A stretch of 64,000 nt of DNA from Gallionella sp. Its GTDB lineage: Bacteria; Pseudomonadota; Gammaproteobacteria; Burkholderiales; Gallionellaceae. The position numbers and the translations under genes were made by a program. The stretch covers positions 51,201-115,200 of the forward strand of contig JAUYJO010000096.1 of the NCBI GenBank assembly GCA_030700315.1. Reading direction: 5' to 3'. Shown here one piece after another: positions 29,343 through 38,716 of this stretch (the first letter of the stretch is position 1; every line of letters starts with the position of its first letter). The notes beneath the pieces were generated by a model. That model saw nothing but the letters and a program-made list of their open reading frames with translations. It did no database searches and was not told the origin of the DNA.

Positions 29343-29951
29343 CTAATCCTTGCGCTGGCCGTGCATGATTTCCACCAGCTTGACCGCTTGCTGTTCCATT
29401 TCGATGGCCAGGCTGTCTACCTGGGCGCGGAAATGCCGGTAGGCAATCATGCTGGGGATGGCTACGATCAGGCCGAAAGCCGTGTTGTATAGCGCCACCG
29501 AAATGCCGTGGGCCAGCATGGCCGGGCTATTTCCCGTGGGCGTTTGTGCGCCGAAAATTTCGATCATCCCCACCAGCGTGCCGAACAACCCCAGCAACGG
29601 GCTGATGGAGGCGATCGTACCGAGGGTGGTGAGAAAGCGCGCCAGGTCGTGTGCGACCGCACGTCCGGCTTCCTCGATGGATTCTTTCATCGCCTCCGGC
29701 GGGCTTTTGATATTCTTGAGTCCGGCGGCAAAAATGCGCCCCAGCGGCGAGCTTGCTGCCAGTCTGGCCAGCATGTTGTCGCTGACGCCGCGTTGCTTCA
29801 GCTCCTTGATGACCTCATCCAGCAACGCGGGAGGAGCGACGTGGTTGCTGCGCAGACCAATCGAACGTTCGATGATCAAACCGACTGCAATGATGGATGC
29901 GAGAATCAAAAACCAGATCGGCCAGCCGGCCGCTTCTACAATTGCAAACAC
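29343..29951 (-). CDS. exbB: MotA/TolQ/ExbB proton channel
   Basis: LTTLGTIASISPLLGLFGTLVGMIEIF, ISVALYNTAFGLIVAIPSMIAYR. Confidence 0.92.
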   Translation of the reverse strand: MFAIVEAAGWPIWFLILASIIAVGLIIERSIGLRSNHVAPPALLDEVIKELKQRGVSDNMLARLAASSPLGRIFAAGLKNIKSPPEAMKESIEEAGRAVAHDLARFLTTLGTIASISPLLGLFGTLVGMIEIFGAQTPTGNSPAMLAHGISVALYNTAFGLIVAIPSMIAYRHFRAQVDSLAIEMEQQAVKLVEIMHGQRKD

Positions 29952-30313
29952 GCGGATTCTCCAAATGTGCTTAAATTAAACAGGCTTGAAATTTCAGGGC
30001 GCAACTGTATCTTGTCGCACCGAGTTGAGCAACATTTCTCAAGGTTTACTTCAGCTATATTTCGCTAAGCTGCCATTCGATAAAGAGTATTTCCATTTAC
30101 CCACAAAATCTGTGGATAACTTTGTGGATAGTTGATCTGAATAACGCATTAAAGTGGCGTTTGATAAAGGTTTTTGTTACTTTGCCTATTTTTTGTTTTT
30201 TGATAAATATCATATAAAACAATATGTTATCGTAAGTTGTTGGTTTGGTTGTGGGGCGGATCGCCGAGAAGCGGCGAATTTACTGGTTTTGTGGATTATT
30301 TAGAGTTGTCAAT

Positions 30314-31678
30314 ATGTCTTTCGGCCTAATTTTCGAAAAAAAATCCCGCGTTTTACGCATCGCGGAACTCAACTTTGCAATCAAGCAGTTGCTGGAAAGC
30401 AACGTCCCGTTGTTATGGGTGCGAGGGGAAATTTCCAATCTGGTGAAGGCAACTTCCGGCCACTGGTATTTCGCGCTGAAGGACGACAAGGCGCAGGTGC
30501 GCTGCGTGATGTTCCGCAACAAGAACCAGTTGTTGAGTAATTTAATCGGCAATGAGCAGCAGGTCGCCAATGGTCAGCAGGTAGAAATACTGGCCGCCGT
30601 CACGCTGTACGAACAGCGCGGCGATTTTCAGCTGACCGTCGAGCAGATGCGCCCGGCGGGGCTGGGGGCGCTGTATGAACAATTCGAGCGGCTCAAGCAA
30701 TTGCTGGAAAGCGAGGGGCTGTTCTCCGCCGCACGCAAACGCGCCTTGCCCTCCTTCCCCAAACGCATCGGCATCGTCACCTCGCCGCAGGCCGCCGCGT
30801 TGCGCGACGTGCTGGCCACCTTGAAGTTACGCCTGCCCAGCGTGCCGGTGCTGCTGTACCCCGCAGCGGTGCAAGGGGCGGGCAGCGCGGAAAAGATCGC
30901 TGCAGCCATCGCGGCGGCCAACCGGCGCGCGGAATGCGACGTGCTGATCGTTTGCCGTGGCGGCGGCAGCATCGAAGACCTGTGGGCCTTCAACGAGGAA
31001 GTTGTCGCGCGCGCCATCGCCGCCAGCGACATCCCCATCGTCAGCGGCGTTGGTCACGAGACCGACTTCACCATCGCCGACTTTGTCGCCGACGAGCGCG
31101 CCCCGACACCCACCGCGGCCGCGCAGCGCGTCGCCCCGGATCGCCACGCGTTGCTGGGAGGTCTGCGCGGCATGGCGCAACATCTGCAACGCGCACAGCG
31201 CAACCGCCTGCGCAACGCCATGCAGGCGGTGGATTATTTGCAGCGTCGCCTGGTGCATCCCGCGCAGCAGTTGCAACACCAGACCCGGCAATTAAACCAA
31301 CTGCAACAGCGCATGCAGCGCGCTTTCATTTATCGCACTCAACAGCAACACTGGCAGTGGCAATCGCTGGCGCAGCGACTGCGCGCGGCGGGCAGCGACT
31401 TTGCGCGCCTGCGCGAGCGGCAAGCCAATTTGGCGCAACGGCTGGACAAGGCGATGCGCGCGCTGCAGGCGATGCGCTCGGGGCGGATAGAAAACCTCGC
31501 GCAGCATTTGATCTTGCTCGACCCGAAACAGGTGCTGGCGCGCGGCTACAGCCTGGTGCAGGATGCGGGCGGCAGCGTGGTGTCGGATGCGGGGCAGGCG
31601 GCGGTTGGCGCGGAACTGCGCATCACCTTTGCGCAAGGGTGGGCGCGGACCGAGGTGAAAGAGCGCAGCGGGGAATGA
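30314..31678 (+). CDS. xseA: Exodeoxyribonuclease VII large subunit
   Basis: WVRGEISNLVKATSGHWYFALKD, GGGSIEDLWAFNEEVVARAI, SGVGHETDFTIADFVAD. Confidence 0.97.
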   Translation: MSFGLIFEKKSRVLRIAELNFAIKQLLESNVPLLWVRGEISNLVKATSGHWYFALKDDKAQVRCVMFRNKNQLLSNLIGNEQQVANGQQVEILAAVTLYEQRGDFQLTVEQMRPAGLGALYEQFERLKQLLESEGLFSAARKRALPSFPKRIGIVTSPQAAALRDVLATLKLRLPSVPVLLYPAAVQGAGSAEKIAAAIAAANRRAECDVLIVCRGGGSIEDLWAFNEEVVARAIAASDIPIVSGVGHETDFTIADFVADERAPTPTAAAQRVAPDRHALLGGLRGMAQHLQRAQRNRLRNAMQAVDYLQRRLVHPAQQLQHQTRQLNQLQQRMQRAFIYRTQQQHWQWQSLAQRLRAAGSDFARLRERQANLAQRLDKAMRALQAMRSGRIENLAQHLILLDPKQVLARGYSLVQDAGGSVVSDAGQAAVGAELRITFAQGWARTEVKERSGE

Positions 31679-31887
31679 CGCTGTGCCGGCTGCAAATAAT
31701 GGTGAGCCTGTGATGGTGAGGATGTGACGAAGGAAGGCTTGAAATATCTAGAATTGCAGTATTACCAACTTGATTGAATGGTATTGAACCCGAGAAGCTG
31801 ACAATATTCGCTAACATTTAACATAGAGATAATGCAGAATAGAAACAGAATTCTTGCCATAATTCGAGATCATTTGACGGGTAAGAG

Positions 31888-32008
31888 ATTATCCCGGATT
31901 TTCCATTAGCCCTTGGGCTTTCAAAAATCAAGGGGTTGTAGGTCGGGTTTTAACCCGACATGTCGGGCTGAAGCCCGACCTACGCTCTAATGGAAAATCC
32001 GGGATTAT
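31888..32008. repeat. TIR-bounded repeat with REP-like GTAG core (family F)
   Basis: TIRs ATTATCCCGGATTTTCCATTAG (31888-31909) and CTAATGGAAAATCCGGGATTAT (31987-32008); core GTAGGTCGGGTTTTAACCCGACATGTCGGGCTGAAGCCCGACCTAC (31938-31983). Confidence 0.85.
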
Positions 32009-32077
32009 TGGAAATTATGCCGAATGTCTTTCGCATACCCAAATTTCAACATCACCCAACCAATTACTGGAGACACC

Positions 32078-32419
32078 ATGAGCGGTTTACCAAAATGCCC
32101 GAAATGCGATTCGGTATTCACTTACGAAGATGGCGACAATTATGTTTGCCCGGAGTGCGGATACGAGTGGCCGAAGGATGCGCCCGCCGAGGGCGGCGAG
32201 CAGCAGCGCGTGTACAAAGATGCCTTTGGCAATGTGCTGGCCGACGGCGATTCGGTCACGGTGCTCAAGGACTTGAAGGTCAAGGGTTCGTCTTCGGTCG
32301 TCAAGGTGGGAACCAAGGTGAAGAATATTCGCTTGGTGGATGGCGACCACGACATCGACTGCAAGATCGATGGTATTGGCGCGATGCAACTGAAAACCGA
32401 GTTCGTGAAAAAAGCTTGA
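32078..32419 (+). CDS. Zinc-ribbon YjdM/PhnA-family protein
   Basis: [27 protein letters not shown] ... [45 protein letters not shown]. Confidence 0.9.
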   Translation: MSGLPKCPKCDSVFTYEDGDNYVCPECGYEWPKDAPAEGGEQQRVYKDAFGNVLADGDSVTVLKDLKVKGSSSVVKVGTKVKNIRLVDGDHDIDCKIDGIGAMQLKTEFVKKA

Positions 32420-32431
32420 TGGGATGCTGAT

Positions 32432-32632
32432 ATGGGTGGCTGGGGTTGTCCGCACGAAGTTGAAGGCAAATGTCAGAAGGTGAATAACCTGCCCTGCGAC
32501 CCGGCGATGAAAGGCTGTGTGTTGTTCGGTCGTTTTGTCTGGGGGGATCAGAGCAAGAACCGCCCCGCCGGGGGGTGGGGCGGGAATGAGCCGGAGCTGC
32601 CGCCGGATAAAAACGATGATTTGTCGGGTTAG
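32432..32632 (+). CDS. Small Cys-containing hypothetical protein (66 aa)
   Basis: MGGWGCPHEVEGKCQKVNNLPCDPAMKGCVLFGRF; 4 Cys; stop codon supplied by adjacent repeat. Confidence 0.5.
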   Translation: MGGWGCPHEVEGKCQKVNNLPCDPAMKGCVLFGRFVWGDQSKNRPAGGWGGNEPELPPDKNDDLSG

Positions 32633-32699
32633 CGCAGCGTAACCCGACAATAACATTGAAGGAAGAACGTCGGGTTACGCTGCGCTAACCCGACCTACG
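32625..32699. repeat. REP-like inverted repeat
   Basis: GTCGGGTTAGCGCAGCGTAACCCGAC ... GTCGGGTTACGCTGCGCTAACCCGACCTAC. Confidence 0.8.
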
Positions 32700-32708
32700 G
32701 GATTTTTA

Positions 32709-33374
32709 TTGATTCATCCACATTCGAATTACACTCCGCCTCACGATGACGGCCTCGATTTCATCTATCTGGACGCATCCCTCGTCGTGGTGAACAAGCC
32801 CGCCGGGCTGCTTGCAGTGCCGGGGCTCGGTGCGGACAAACAGGATTGTCTGGCGAGCTGTGTGCGGGCCGAGTTTGCCGATGCGCTGGTGGTGCATCGC
32901 CTGGACATGGCGACTTCCGGCCTGCTGCTGTTCGCGCGCGGGACGGAGATGCAGCGCCGCTTGTCACAGCTATTCCGCGAACGCGAAATTCAAAAACGCT
33001 ATGTGGCGGTAGTCGCGGGAAAATTGGAGCCGTTGTCCGGCGAGATTGACCTGCCGCTGATTGGCGACTGGCCGAATCGCCCAAGGCAAAAGGTGGACCC
33101 CTTATCTGGCAAGCGCTCGCTCACGCGCTATCGCTTGCTGGCGCATGACGCGGGCGCAGGCGCTAGCCGTGTGGAGCTGGAGCCGATCACCGGCCGCACC
33201 CACCAGTTGCGGGTACACATGGCAGCCATCGGGCATCCGATTGTGGGCGATGCGTTGTACGGGGGAGATGCCGGCAGCGGAGTGGGGCGCTTGCTGCTGC
33301 ATGCCAGCGCGCTGAGCTTTGCCCATCCGCTCAACGCGGAGCCGTTGAGCCTGGCAAGCGATGCGCCGTTTTAG
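32709..33374 (+). CDS. RluA-family pseudouridine synthase
   Basis: DASLVVVNKPAGLLAVPG, VHRLDMATSGLLLFARG, PITGRTHQLRVHMAAIGHPIVGD. Confidence 0.92.
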   Translation: MIHPHSNYTPPHDDGLDFIYLDASLVVVNKPAGLLAVPGLGADKQDCLASCVRAEFADALVVHRLDMATSGLLLFARGTEMQRRLSQLFREREIQKRYVAVVAGKLEPLSGEIDLPLIGDWPNRPRQKVDPLSGKRSLTRYRLLAHDAGAGASRVELEPITGRTHQLRVHMAAIGHPIVGDALYGGDAGSGVGRLLLHASALSFAHPLNAEPLSLASDAPF

Positions 33375-33420
33375 TGAGCCAGAAAAAGTGGCTTTTTCGG
33401 CAATTCTCCGTGCTTATTCT

Positions 33421-33520
33421 AATTCCCCATCAATAGAGGCATATCGTAGGGCGGGTTCTACCCGCCGGATACAAATGTCGGGCGCAGCCCGACCTACGGA
33501 TTATTTTCCTATTGAAGGAA
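33421..33520 (-). repeat. Family E 100-bp TIR element, copy 2 (inverted)
   Basis: Reverse complement of copy 1 with few substitutions. Confidence 0.85.
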
Positions 33521-33535
33521 ACATGGAATTACATC

Positions 33536-35008
33536 CTACAACCCCACCCTCAATACCAACCCCTTTAAATAAGCCCCTTCCGGAAAACTGAGCAGCACCG
33601 GATGGTCGGCGCTGGCGTGCAGGTGATGGACGATCTGCGCATCCACGCCGGCATCGAGCGCCGCGCCGGCGATGATTTTCTGGAACAGGTCTGCGCTGAT
33701 GCCGCCGGAGCAGGAGTAGGTGGCGAGCAGGCCACCCGGTCTGAGCAGTTTGAAAGCGAGCAGGTTGATATCCTTGTAGCCGCGCGCGGCTTTTTCGGCG
33801 AACGCGGCAGTGGGGGCGAACTTGGGCGGGTCGAGGATGATGAAGTCGAAGCTGCGCCCCTGGTCGCGCAGTTTGCGTAGCGCCTGGAACACGTCCGCTT
33901 CCAGCCATTCGGCGCGCGCCGTATCCCGCGACACGTTACTGGCGCAGCCAGCCGATTGCGGGAGCGGGTACGAGGCGGCTTTTCCCGCACCGGATGCTTC
34001 GCAACACCGTGTCAAAGCCGCCGCATCCATACCGTTGTTGGCTAGATTCTGTGCGGCGATGCGCAACGCGTCGCCCGACGCGTCGATCGACAGCACCGAT
34101 TTCGCGCCGCCGCGCAACGCATACAGCGAAAAGCCACCGGTGTAGCAGAAGCAGTTGAGTACATCCTTGTCGCGCGCCAGGGTTTCGGTCAGCGCGCGAT
34201 TGTCGCGCTGGTCGAGATAGAAGCCGGTCTTCTGCCCCGCCGCCACATCCACCTTGAAGCGCAGGCCGTGTTCGATGACCTCGACGCTTTCCGGCAAGAT
34301 GCCGCGCAACACGCCGTTGCGGAGCTCCAGTCCTTCCAGTGCGCGCGAGTCGGAATCGGAGCGCTCGTAGATGCAGGCGGGGTTGCACAATTGTTGCAGG
34401 ATGTCGGCGAGGGTGTCGCGCCAGCATTCCGCGCCCGCGCTGCCGATCTGTATCACCAGCGTATCGCCGTATTGATCGACGATCAGTCCCGGCAGGCCGT
34501 CGGATTCGGCGTGGATCAGGCGCATACCGGTGTTCACACCCTCGCCTCCAGCCCCGCTTGCGGGTGAGGTGAGCAGAGCACGTCTCGCCGCAAGTGCATG
34601 GGCAATACGGCGGCGGAAAAACTCCGCGTCGATGCTTTCGTCTTCGCGCCACGACCAGACGCGCGCGGTAATTTGTGAACTGGCGTTGTAGGCCGCCCAC
34701 GCGAGAAAATTGCCTGCGGCATCGCGCACTGCCAAAGTATCGCCACTGAGCGGCGCACCATCGACGCGTTCGACCGCGCCGGAGAATATCCACGGATGGC
34801 GGCGCAGCAGGGATTTTTCCCGCCCCGCCTTGAGGAGGATGGCGGGTTGCGCAGCCGCATTGCCAGCGGGCTGTTGCAGCGCGCTGCGCGGTAGATTCTT
34901 CTGCTCGCCCGACTGCTTGCCGTCGCGTTTGGTGCGGTTGCGAAAATCTCGGTTGCCTTGCGCGGGGCGGTGCGGCGTGGAGGGCGATTTGGGTTTCTGG
35001 CTGGTCAT
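33536..35008 (-). CDS. rlmI: 23S rRNA (cytosine) methyltransferase, RlmI-like
   Basis: PUA-like N-terminus (HPWIFSGAVERVDG), DQRDNRALTETLARDKDVLNCFCYTGGFSLYALRGGA, DFIILDPPKFAP; start at MTSQKPKS. Confidence 0.88.
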   Translation of the reverse strand: MTSQKPKSPSTPHRPAQGNRDFRNRTKRDGKQSGEQKNLPRSALQQPAGNAAAQPAILLKAGREKSLLRRHPWIFSGAVERVDGAPLSGDTLAVRDAAGNFLAWAAYNASSQITARVWSWREDESIDAEFFRRRIAHALAARRALLTSPASGAGGEGVNTGMRLIHAESDGLPGLIVDQYGDTLVIQIGSAGAECWRDTLADILQQLCNPACIYERSDSDSRALEGLELRNGVLRGILPESVEVIEHGLRFKVDVAAGQKTGFYLDQRDNRALTETLARDKDVLNCFCYTGGFSLYALRGGAKSVLSIDASGDALRIAAQNLANNGMDAAALTRCCEASGAGKAASYPLPQSAGCASNVSRDTARAEWLEADVFQALRKLRDQGRSFDFIILDPPKFAPTAAFAEKAARGYKDINLLAFKLLRPGGLLATYSCSGGISADLFQKIIAGAALDAGVDAQIVHHLHASADHPVLLSFPEGAYLKGLVLRVGL

Positions 35009-35925
35009 ATTTTTTCTGGTGTTTTCTTCTTGGCGCGCGGATGCGCCGCGTCGTAAATCTTGCTTAGATACTGGAAATCGAGATGCGTGTAAACCTGTGT
35101 GGTGGAGATGCTGGCGTGGCCGAGCATTTCCTGTACCGCGCGCAGGTCGCCGGAAGATTGCAGCACATGGGTGGCAAACGAATGGCGCAGCAGGTGCGGA
35201 TGAACGTTGCTGGTGATGCCCTGTTTGATGCCCCATTGTTTCATGCGCAGTTGCACCACGCGCGGCGAGATGCGGCAGCCGCGCTGCCCGACGAACAGCG
35301 CGGTCTCGCCCGGCTTGGCAAGCTGGTCGCGTACCGCCAGCCACACCTGCAACGCGGCGCCGGCAAAAGTTCCGAGCGGCACGATGCGCGTCTTGCTGCC
35401 CTTGCCGGTGACGCGCACTTCACCGGCATGAAGGTCGGCTCGCATAGGCTCAAGATCAAGACTGACCAGCTCGGCCAGGCGCAGACCGGAGGAATAGAAC
35501 AACTCAAACATCGCCTTGTCGCGCATCGCTTCCGGGGTGTCGGCAGGCAGATCGACCATGCGCACCGCCTCGTCGGGCGACAGGGCTTGCGGCAGATTTT
35601 TCGGCGATTTGGGCGCGCGCAGGCCGACGCAGGGATTGTCCGCCAGGCCGTGATCGCGCATCAGGTAGGTAAAAAATCCGCGCCACGCCGACAACATGCG
35701 CGCCAGTGACCGCCCACCCAGCCCCTTGCTATGCAGTTGCGCGATGAAACGGCGGATGTGATGGATTTTGAGATGGGAAAGCGGCGTGCCTGCTGCCAGC
35801 TCGAACAGATGCCGGAGGTCGCGCGCGTAATTCTCGACGGTCAATGCGGAGTATTGTTTCTCGTTGCGCAGCCACGCCAGATAGCCGTTTAGATATTGCT
35901 GATTAGGTGCTGCGGCATCGGTCAT
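35005..35925 (-). CDS. xerC: Tyrosine recombinase XerC
   Basis: SGLRLAELVSL, HPHLLRHSFATHVLQSSGDLRAVQEMLGHASISTTQVYTHLDFQYLSKIYDAAHPRA. Confidence 0.95.
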   Translation of the reverse strand: MTDAAAPNQQYLNGYLAWLRNEKQYSALTVENYARDLRHLFELAAGTPLSHLKIHHIRRFIAQLHSKGLGGRSLARMLSAWRGFFTYLMRDHGLADNPCVGLRAPKSPKNLPQALSPDEAVRMVDLPADTPEAMRDKAMFELFYSSGLRLAELVSLDLEPMRADLHAGEVRVTGKGSKTRIVPLGTFAGAALQVWLAVRDQLAKPGETALFVGQRGCRISPRVVQLRMKQWGIKQGITSNVHPHLLRHSFATHVLQSSGDLRAVQEMLGHASISTTQVYTHLDFQYLSKIYDAAHPRAKKKTPEKI

Positions 35926-35950
35926 AACGAATTGGCAATTCCAATAATTC

Positions 35951-36023
35951 TGTAGGGGCGCGATTCATCGCGCCCTGATTCATTCGTATATCCCAAAAGG
36001 GCGCGATGAATCGCTCCCCTACG
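35951..36023. repeat. REP-like GTAG...CTAC inverted repeat
   Basis: GTAGGGGCGCGATTCATCGCGCCC ... GGGCGCGATGAATCGCTCCCCTAC. Confidence 0.8.
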
Positions 36024-36645
36024 ATATGAGATGCGGGTGCAGTGCGGCACTTGCCGCTTCGGCGATGCGCTGCAGAAATACCGTGCCCATCTCCGGGTAA
36101 AAGCGCTGCTTGTCTTCGCTGGCCAGTACCAGCAGACCGATGGTTTCGCTGCCCGCGTGCAGCGGCAGATAGGCGAACGAATGCAACTGCGCAGCTTGCT
36201 CACCGAACCAGTCGGTGGTGTCGTGCGCGGCGTGATGCAGGCACACCGGATGCGCCTGGGTGTCGGCGAACGCCAGCACTTCCGCGCTGGGCGGAGCGCC
36301 CTGCCACAGGCGCAATGCCGCGTGCGGCACCGCAAAGATTTCGCGCAGCAGATGCGGGATCATTTCTTGCAAGGTGGCCAGGTCGCGTGAAGCGAACAGC
36401 GCGACGACGAACTCATGCACTTTGTGCTGCAGCGCGTCGTTTTCCTTGGCGAATTCGATCAGTTCGTGCAGCTTCCTTTCCAGTTCCTTGTTCTTCTCGC
36501 GCAGCGCCAACAGTTGCCGCTCGCCCAGCGAAATGGTGCGCCCGCCGTGCGGGTGCGGCAGACTGATCTGCGCCAGCAGGTCGGCATAGCCTTCGAAAAA
36601 TTGCGGGTTGCTCTGCAAATATTGTGCGACGTCTTCTGCTCTCAT
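36019..36645 (-). CDS. DUF484 family protein
   Basis: VAQYLQSNPQFFEGYADLLAQISLPHPHGGRTISLGERQLLALREKNKELERKL. Confidence 0.9.
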   Translation of the reverse strand: MRAEDVAQYLQSNPQFFEGYADLLAQISLPHPHGGRTISLGERQLLALREKNKELERKLHELIEFAKENDALQHKVHEFVVALFASRDLATLQEMIPHLLREIFAVPHAALRLWQGAPPSAEVLAFADTQAHPVCLHHAAHDTTDWFGEQAAQLHSFAYLPLHAGSETIGLLVLASEDKQRFYPEMGTVFLQRIAEAASAALHPHLIS

Positions 36646-36654
36646 CGTGACTCC

Positions 36655-37485
36655 CTATAAATTTATTTCACCTTCGAATACCGTGATGGCCGGCCCGGTC
36701 AGCAGCACCGGCGCGCCATCGCCGCCCCAGGCGATAGTCAGCAGCCCGCCGCGCGTGGCGACGCTCACCGGGCTGTCCAGCAGGCGGCGGCGGATGCCCG
36801 CCACCGCCGCCGCGCAGGCGCCGGTTCCGCACGACAGCGTTTCGCCCGCGCCGCGCTCGTACACGCGCAGACGGATATGGCGGCGATCCATGATCTGCAT
36901 GAAGCCGGCATTGACACGCTTGGGAAAGCGCGGGTGATGCTCGATGAGCGGCCCCAGTTTTGCCACCGGCGCCCGCTCGACATCCTCTACCACTTGCACC
37001 GCGTGCGGATTACCCATCGACAGCACGCTGATTTGCAGCGTTTCATTTGCCACATCCAGCGGCACGCTTACCGCGCCACTGTCGCCGTCGAACGGAATGA
37101 GCGCCGCATCGAAAATCGGCGCGCCCATATCCACCGTGACGCGCCCGTCATCCTCAAGACGCGGTCTAATCAGGCCGCCCATGGTTTCCACCACGATCTC
37201 GCGTTTGTGCGTGAGTTTCTGGTCATACACAAAACGCACGAAGCAGCGCGCGCCGTTGCCGCATTGCTCGACCTCGCCGCCGTCCGCGTTGAAGATGCGG
37301 TAACGGAAATCTGCGTCGGTGCGCCGCGCCTTTTCCACCAGCAATATCTGGTCGCAGCCCACGCCAAAATGGCGGTCGGCGAGCAGGCGCAATTGCTCGG
37401 GCGACAGCTCTATCTTCTGGCGTACCCCGTCCAGCACCACAAAATCGTTGCCGGCGCCGTGCATTTTTGTGAATTTCAGGTTCAT
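36655..37485 (-). CDS. dapF: Diaminopimelate epimerase
   Basis: [46 protein letters not shown]. Confidence 0.98.
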   Translation of the reverse strand: MNLKFTKMHGAGNDFVVLDGVRQKIELSPEQLRLLADRHFGVGCDQILLVEKARRTDADFRYRIFNADGGEVEQCGNGARCFVRFVYDQKLTHKREIVVETMGGLIRPRLEDDGRVTVDMGAPIFDAALIPFDGDSGAVSVPLDVANETLQISVLSMGNPHAVQVVEDVERAPVAKLGPLIEHHPRFPKRVNAGFMQIMDRRHIRLRVYERGAGETLSCGTGACAAAVAGIRRRLLDSPVSVATRGGLLTIAWGGDGAPVLLTGPAITVFEGEINL

Positions 37486-38051
37486 GTTTGCAATTCTTTA
37501 TATCGGAAGCAATCGGTCGTGTGGTCGTTGACCATGCCGGTCGCCTGCATCAGGGCGTAGCAGATCGTCGTGCCGGCAAACTTGAAGCCGCGCCGCTTCA
37601 GCTCGCGGCTCATTGCGTCCGACTGCGGCGAACTGGCCGGCACGTCGGCCAGGCTGCGCCATGCATTCTGCCTGGGCTTGCCGTCGACGAACTGCCAGAT
37701 GAACGCGTCGAAACTGCCCGACGCTTCCTGCACCTCCAGGAATTTTTGCGCGTTGACAACGGCTGCTTCCAGTTTTAAACGGTTGCGCACGATACCCGCA
37801 TCCTGCAGCAGCGATTCTATTTTATTCGCGTCATAGCGGGCAATGCGCGCCGCGTCGAAATTATCGAAGGCGGCGCGGTAATTTTCGCGCTTGCGCAAAA
37901 TGGTGATCCAGCTCAGTCCCGCCTGCGCACCTTCCAGAATCAGAAATTCGAACAGGCGGCGGTCATCGTGCAGTGGCACACCCCATTCGCAGTCGTGATA
38001 AGTTTGGTAGAGCGCATCACCGCCCGCCCAAGCGCAACGCGGCTTGATCAT
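37482..38051 (-). CDS. tag: DNA-3-methyladenine glycosylase I
   Basis: [44 protein letters not shown]; start trimmed. Confidence 0.94.
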   Translation of the reverse strand: MIKPRCAWAGGDALYQTYHDCEWGVPLHDDRRLFEFLILEGAQAGLSWITILRKRENYRAAFDNFDAARIARYDANKIESLLQDAGIVRNRLKLEAAVVNAQKFLEVQEASGSFDAFIWQFVDGKPRQNAWRSLADVPASSPQSDAMSRELKRRGFKFAGTTICYALMQATGMVNDHTTDCFRYKELQT

Positions 38052-38091
38052 GATGCCCCGCCCGTGCCGGTTGCCATCATGTCGGTTGCTA

Positions 38092-38517
38092 TCATGCTGG
38101 GCGCGCACCAAGTTTTGATGCGTCGCGCCACATGCAGCGATCCATCACCACCGTGATGCCCGCTTCCCTGGCATGCTGCGCGGCGGCCTCGTGAACTACG
38201 CCCTCCTGTAGCCACAGTTTTTTGATACCAAGCCTGATGCAGCTCTCCACGATAGCGGGCACATGCTCCGCCGCGCGGAACACGTCCACGATATCCGGCA
38301 ATGCGGGCAGGCTTTCCAGATCCGGAAACGCTTTTTCGCCCAGCACCGCATCAATCATCGGCCGCACCGGAATGATGCGATAACCCAAATCCCGCAATCC
38401 GCTCGCCACGCGAAAGCTGGGGCGCGACGGTTCGGGCGACAGTCCCACCATCGCAACGTTGCGCACGTTTTGCAACAGTTCGAGAATTTGCTCCGGTTCG
38501 GGATTGCTGAAAGTCAT
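38092..38517 (-). CDS. CoA-binding protein (YccU-like)
   Basis: VAMVGLSPEPSRPSFRVASGLRDLGYRIIPVRP ... KKLWLQEGVVHEAAAQHAREAG. Confidence 0.88.
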   Translation of the reverse strand: MTFSNPEPEQILELLQNVRNVAMVGLSPEPSRPSFRVASGLRDLGYRIIPVRPMIDAVLGEKAFPDLESLPALPDIVDVFRAAEHVPAIVESCIRLGIKKLWLQEGVVHEAAAQHAREAGITVVMDRCMWRDASKLGARPA

Positions 38518-38626
38518 GGCGTGCTTGGGATTGTTGTCATTGCAGGCGGCACGATAGCATTTTTCCGGCGCACTGTGGCGTGGACGATACGGCCAAAAAC
38601 CGTTATGCTGCGCGCCTTCACAGAAT

Positions 38627-38703
38627 GCGCTCGTAGCTCAGCTGGATAGAGTATTGGTTTCCGAAGCCAAGGGTCGTGGGTTCGACTCCCGCCGAGCGCA
38701 CCA
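38627..38703 (+). tRNA. tRNA-Arg (CCG anticodon)
   Basis: GCGCTCGTAGCTCAGCTGGATAGAGTATTGGTTTCCGAAGCCAAGGGTCGTGGGTTCGACTCCCGCCGAGCGCACCA; cloverleaf, encoded CCA, anticodon CCG. Confidence 0.97.
38659..38703 (+). repeat. attL-like repeat (tRNA-Arg 3' end)
   Basis: 45-bp TTCCGAAGCC...GAGCGCACCA identical to 40905-40949. Confidence 0.9.
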
Positions 38704-38716
38704 CATAAACAATAAG

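Noticed and set aside
35005-35925. Second mobile-element integrase
   Set aside because: Sequence and context (with rlmI, DUF484, dapF) match housekeeping XerC
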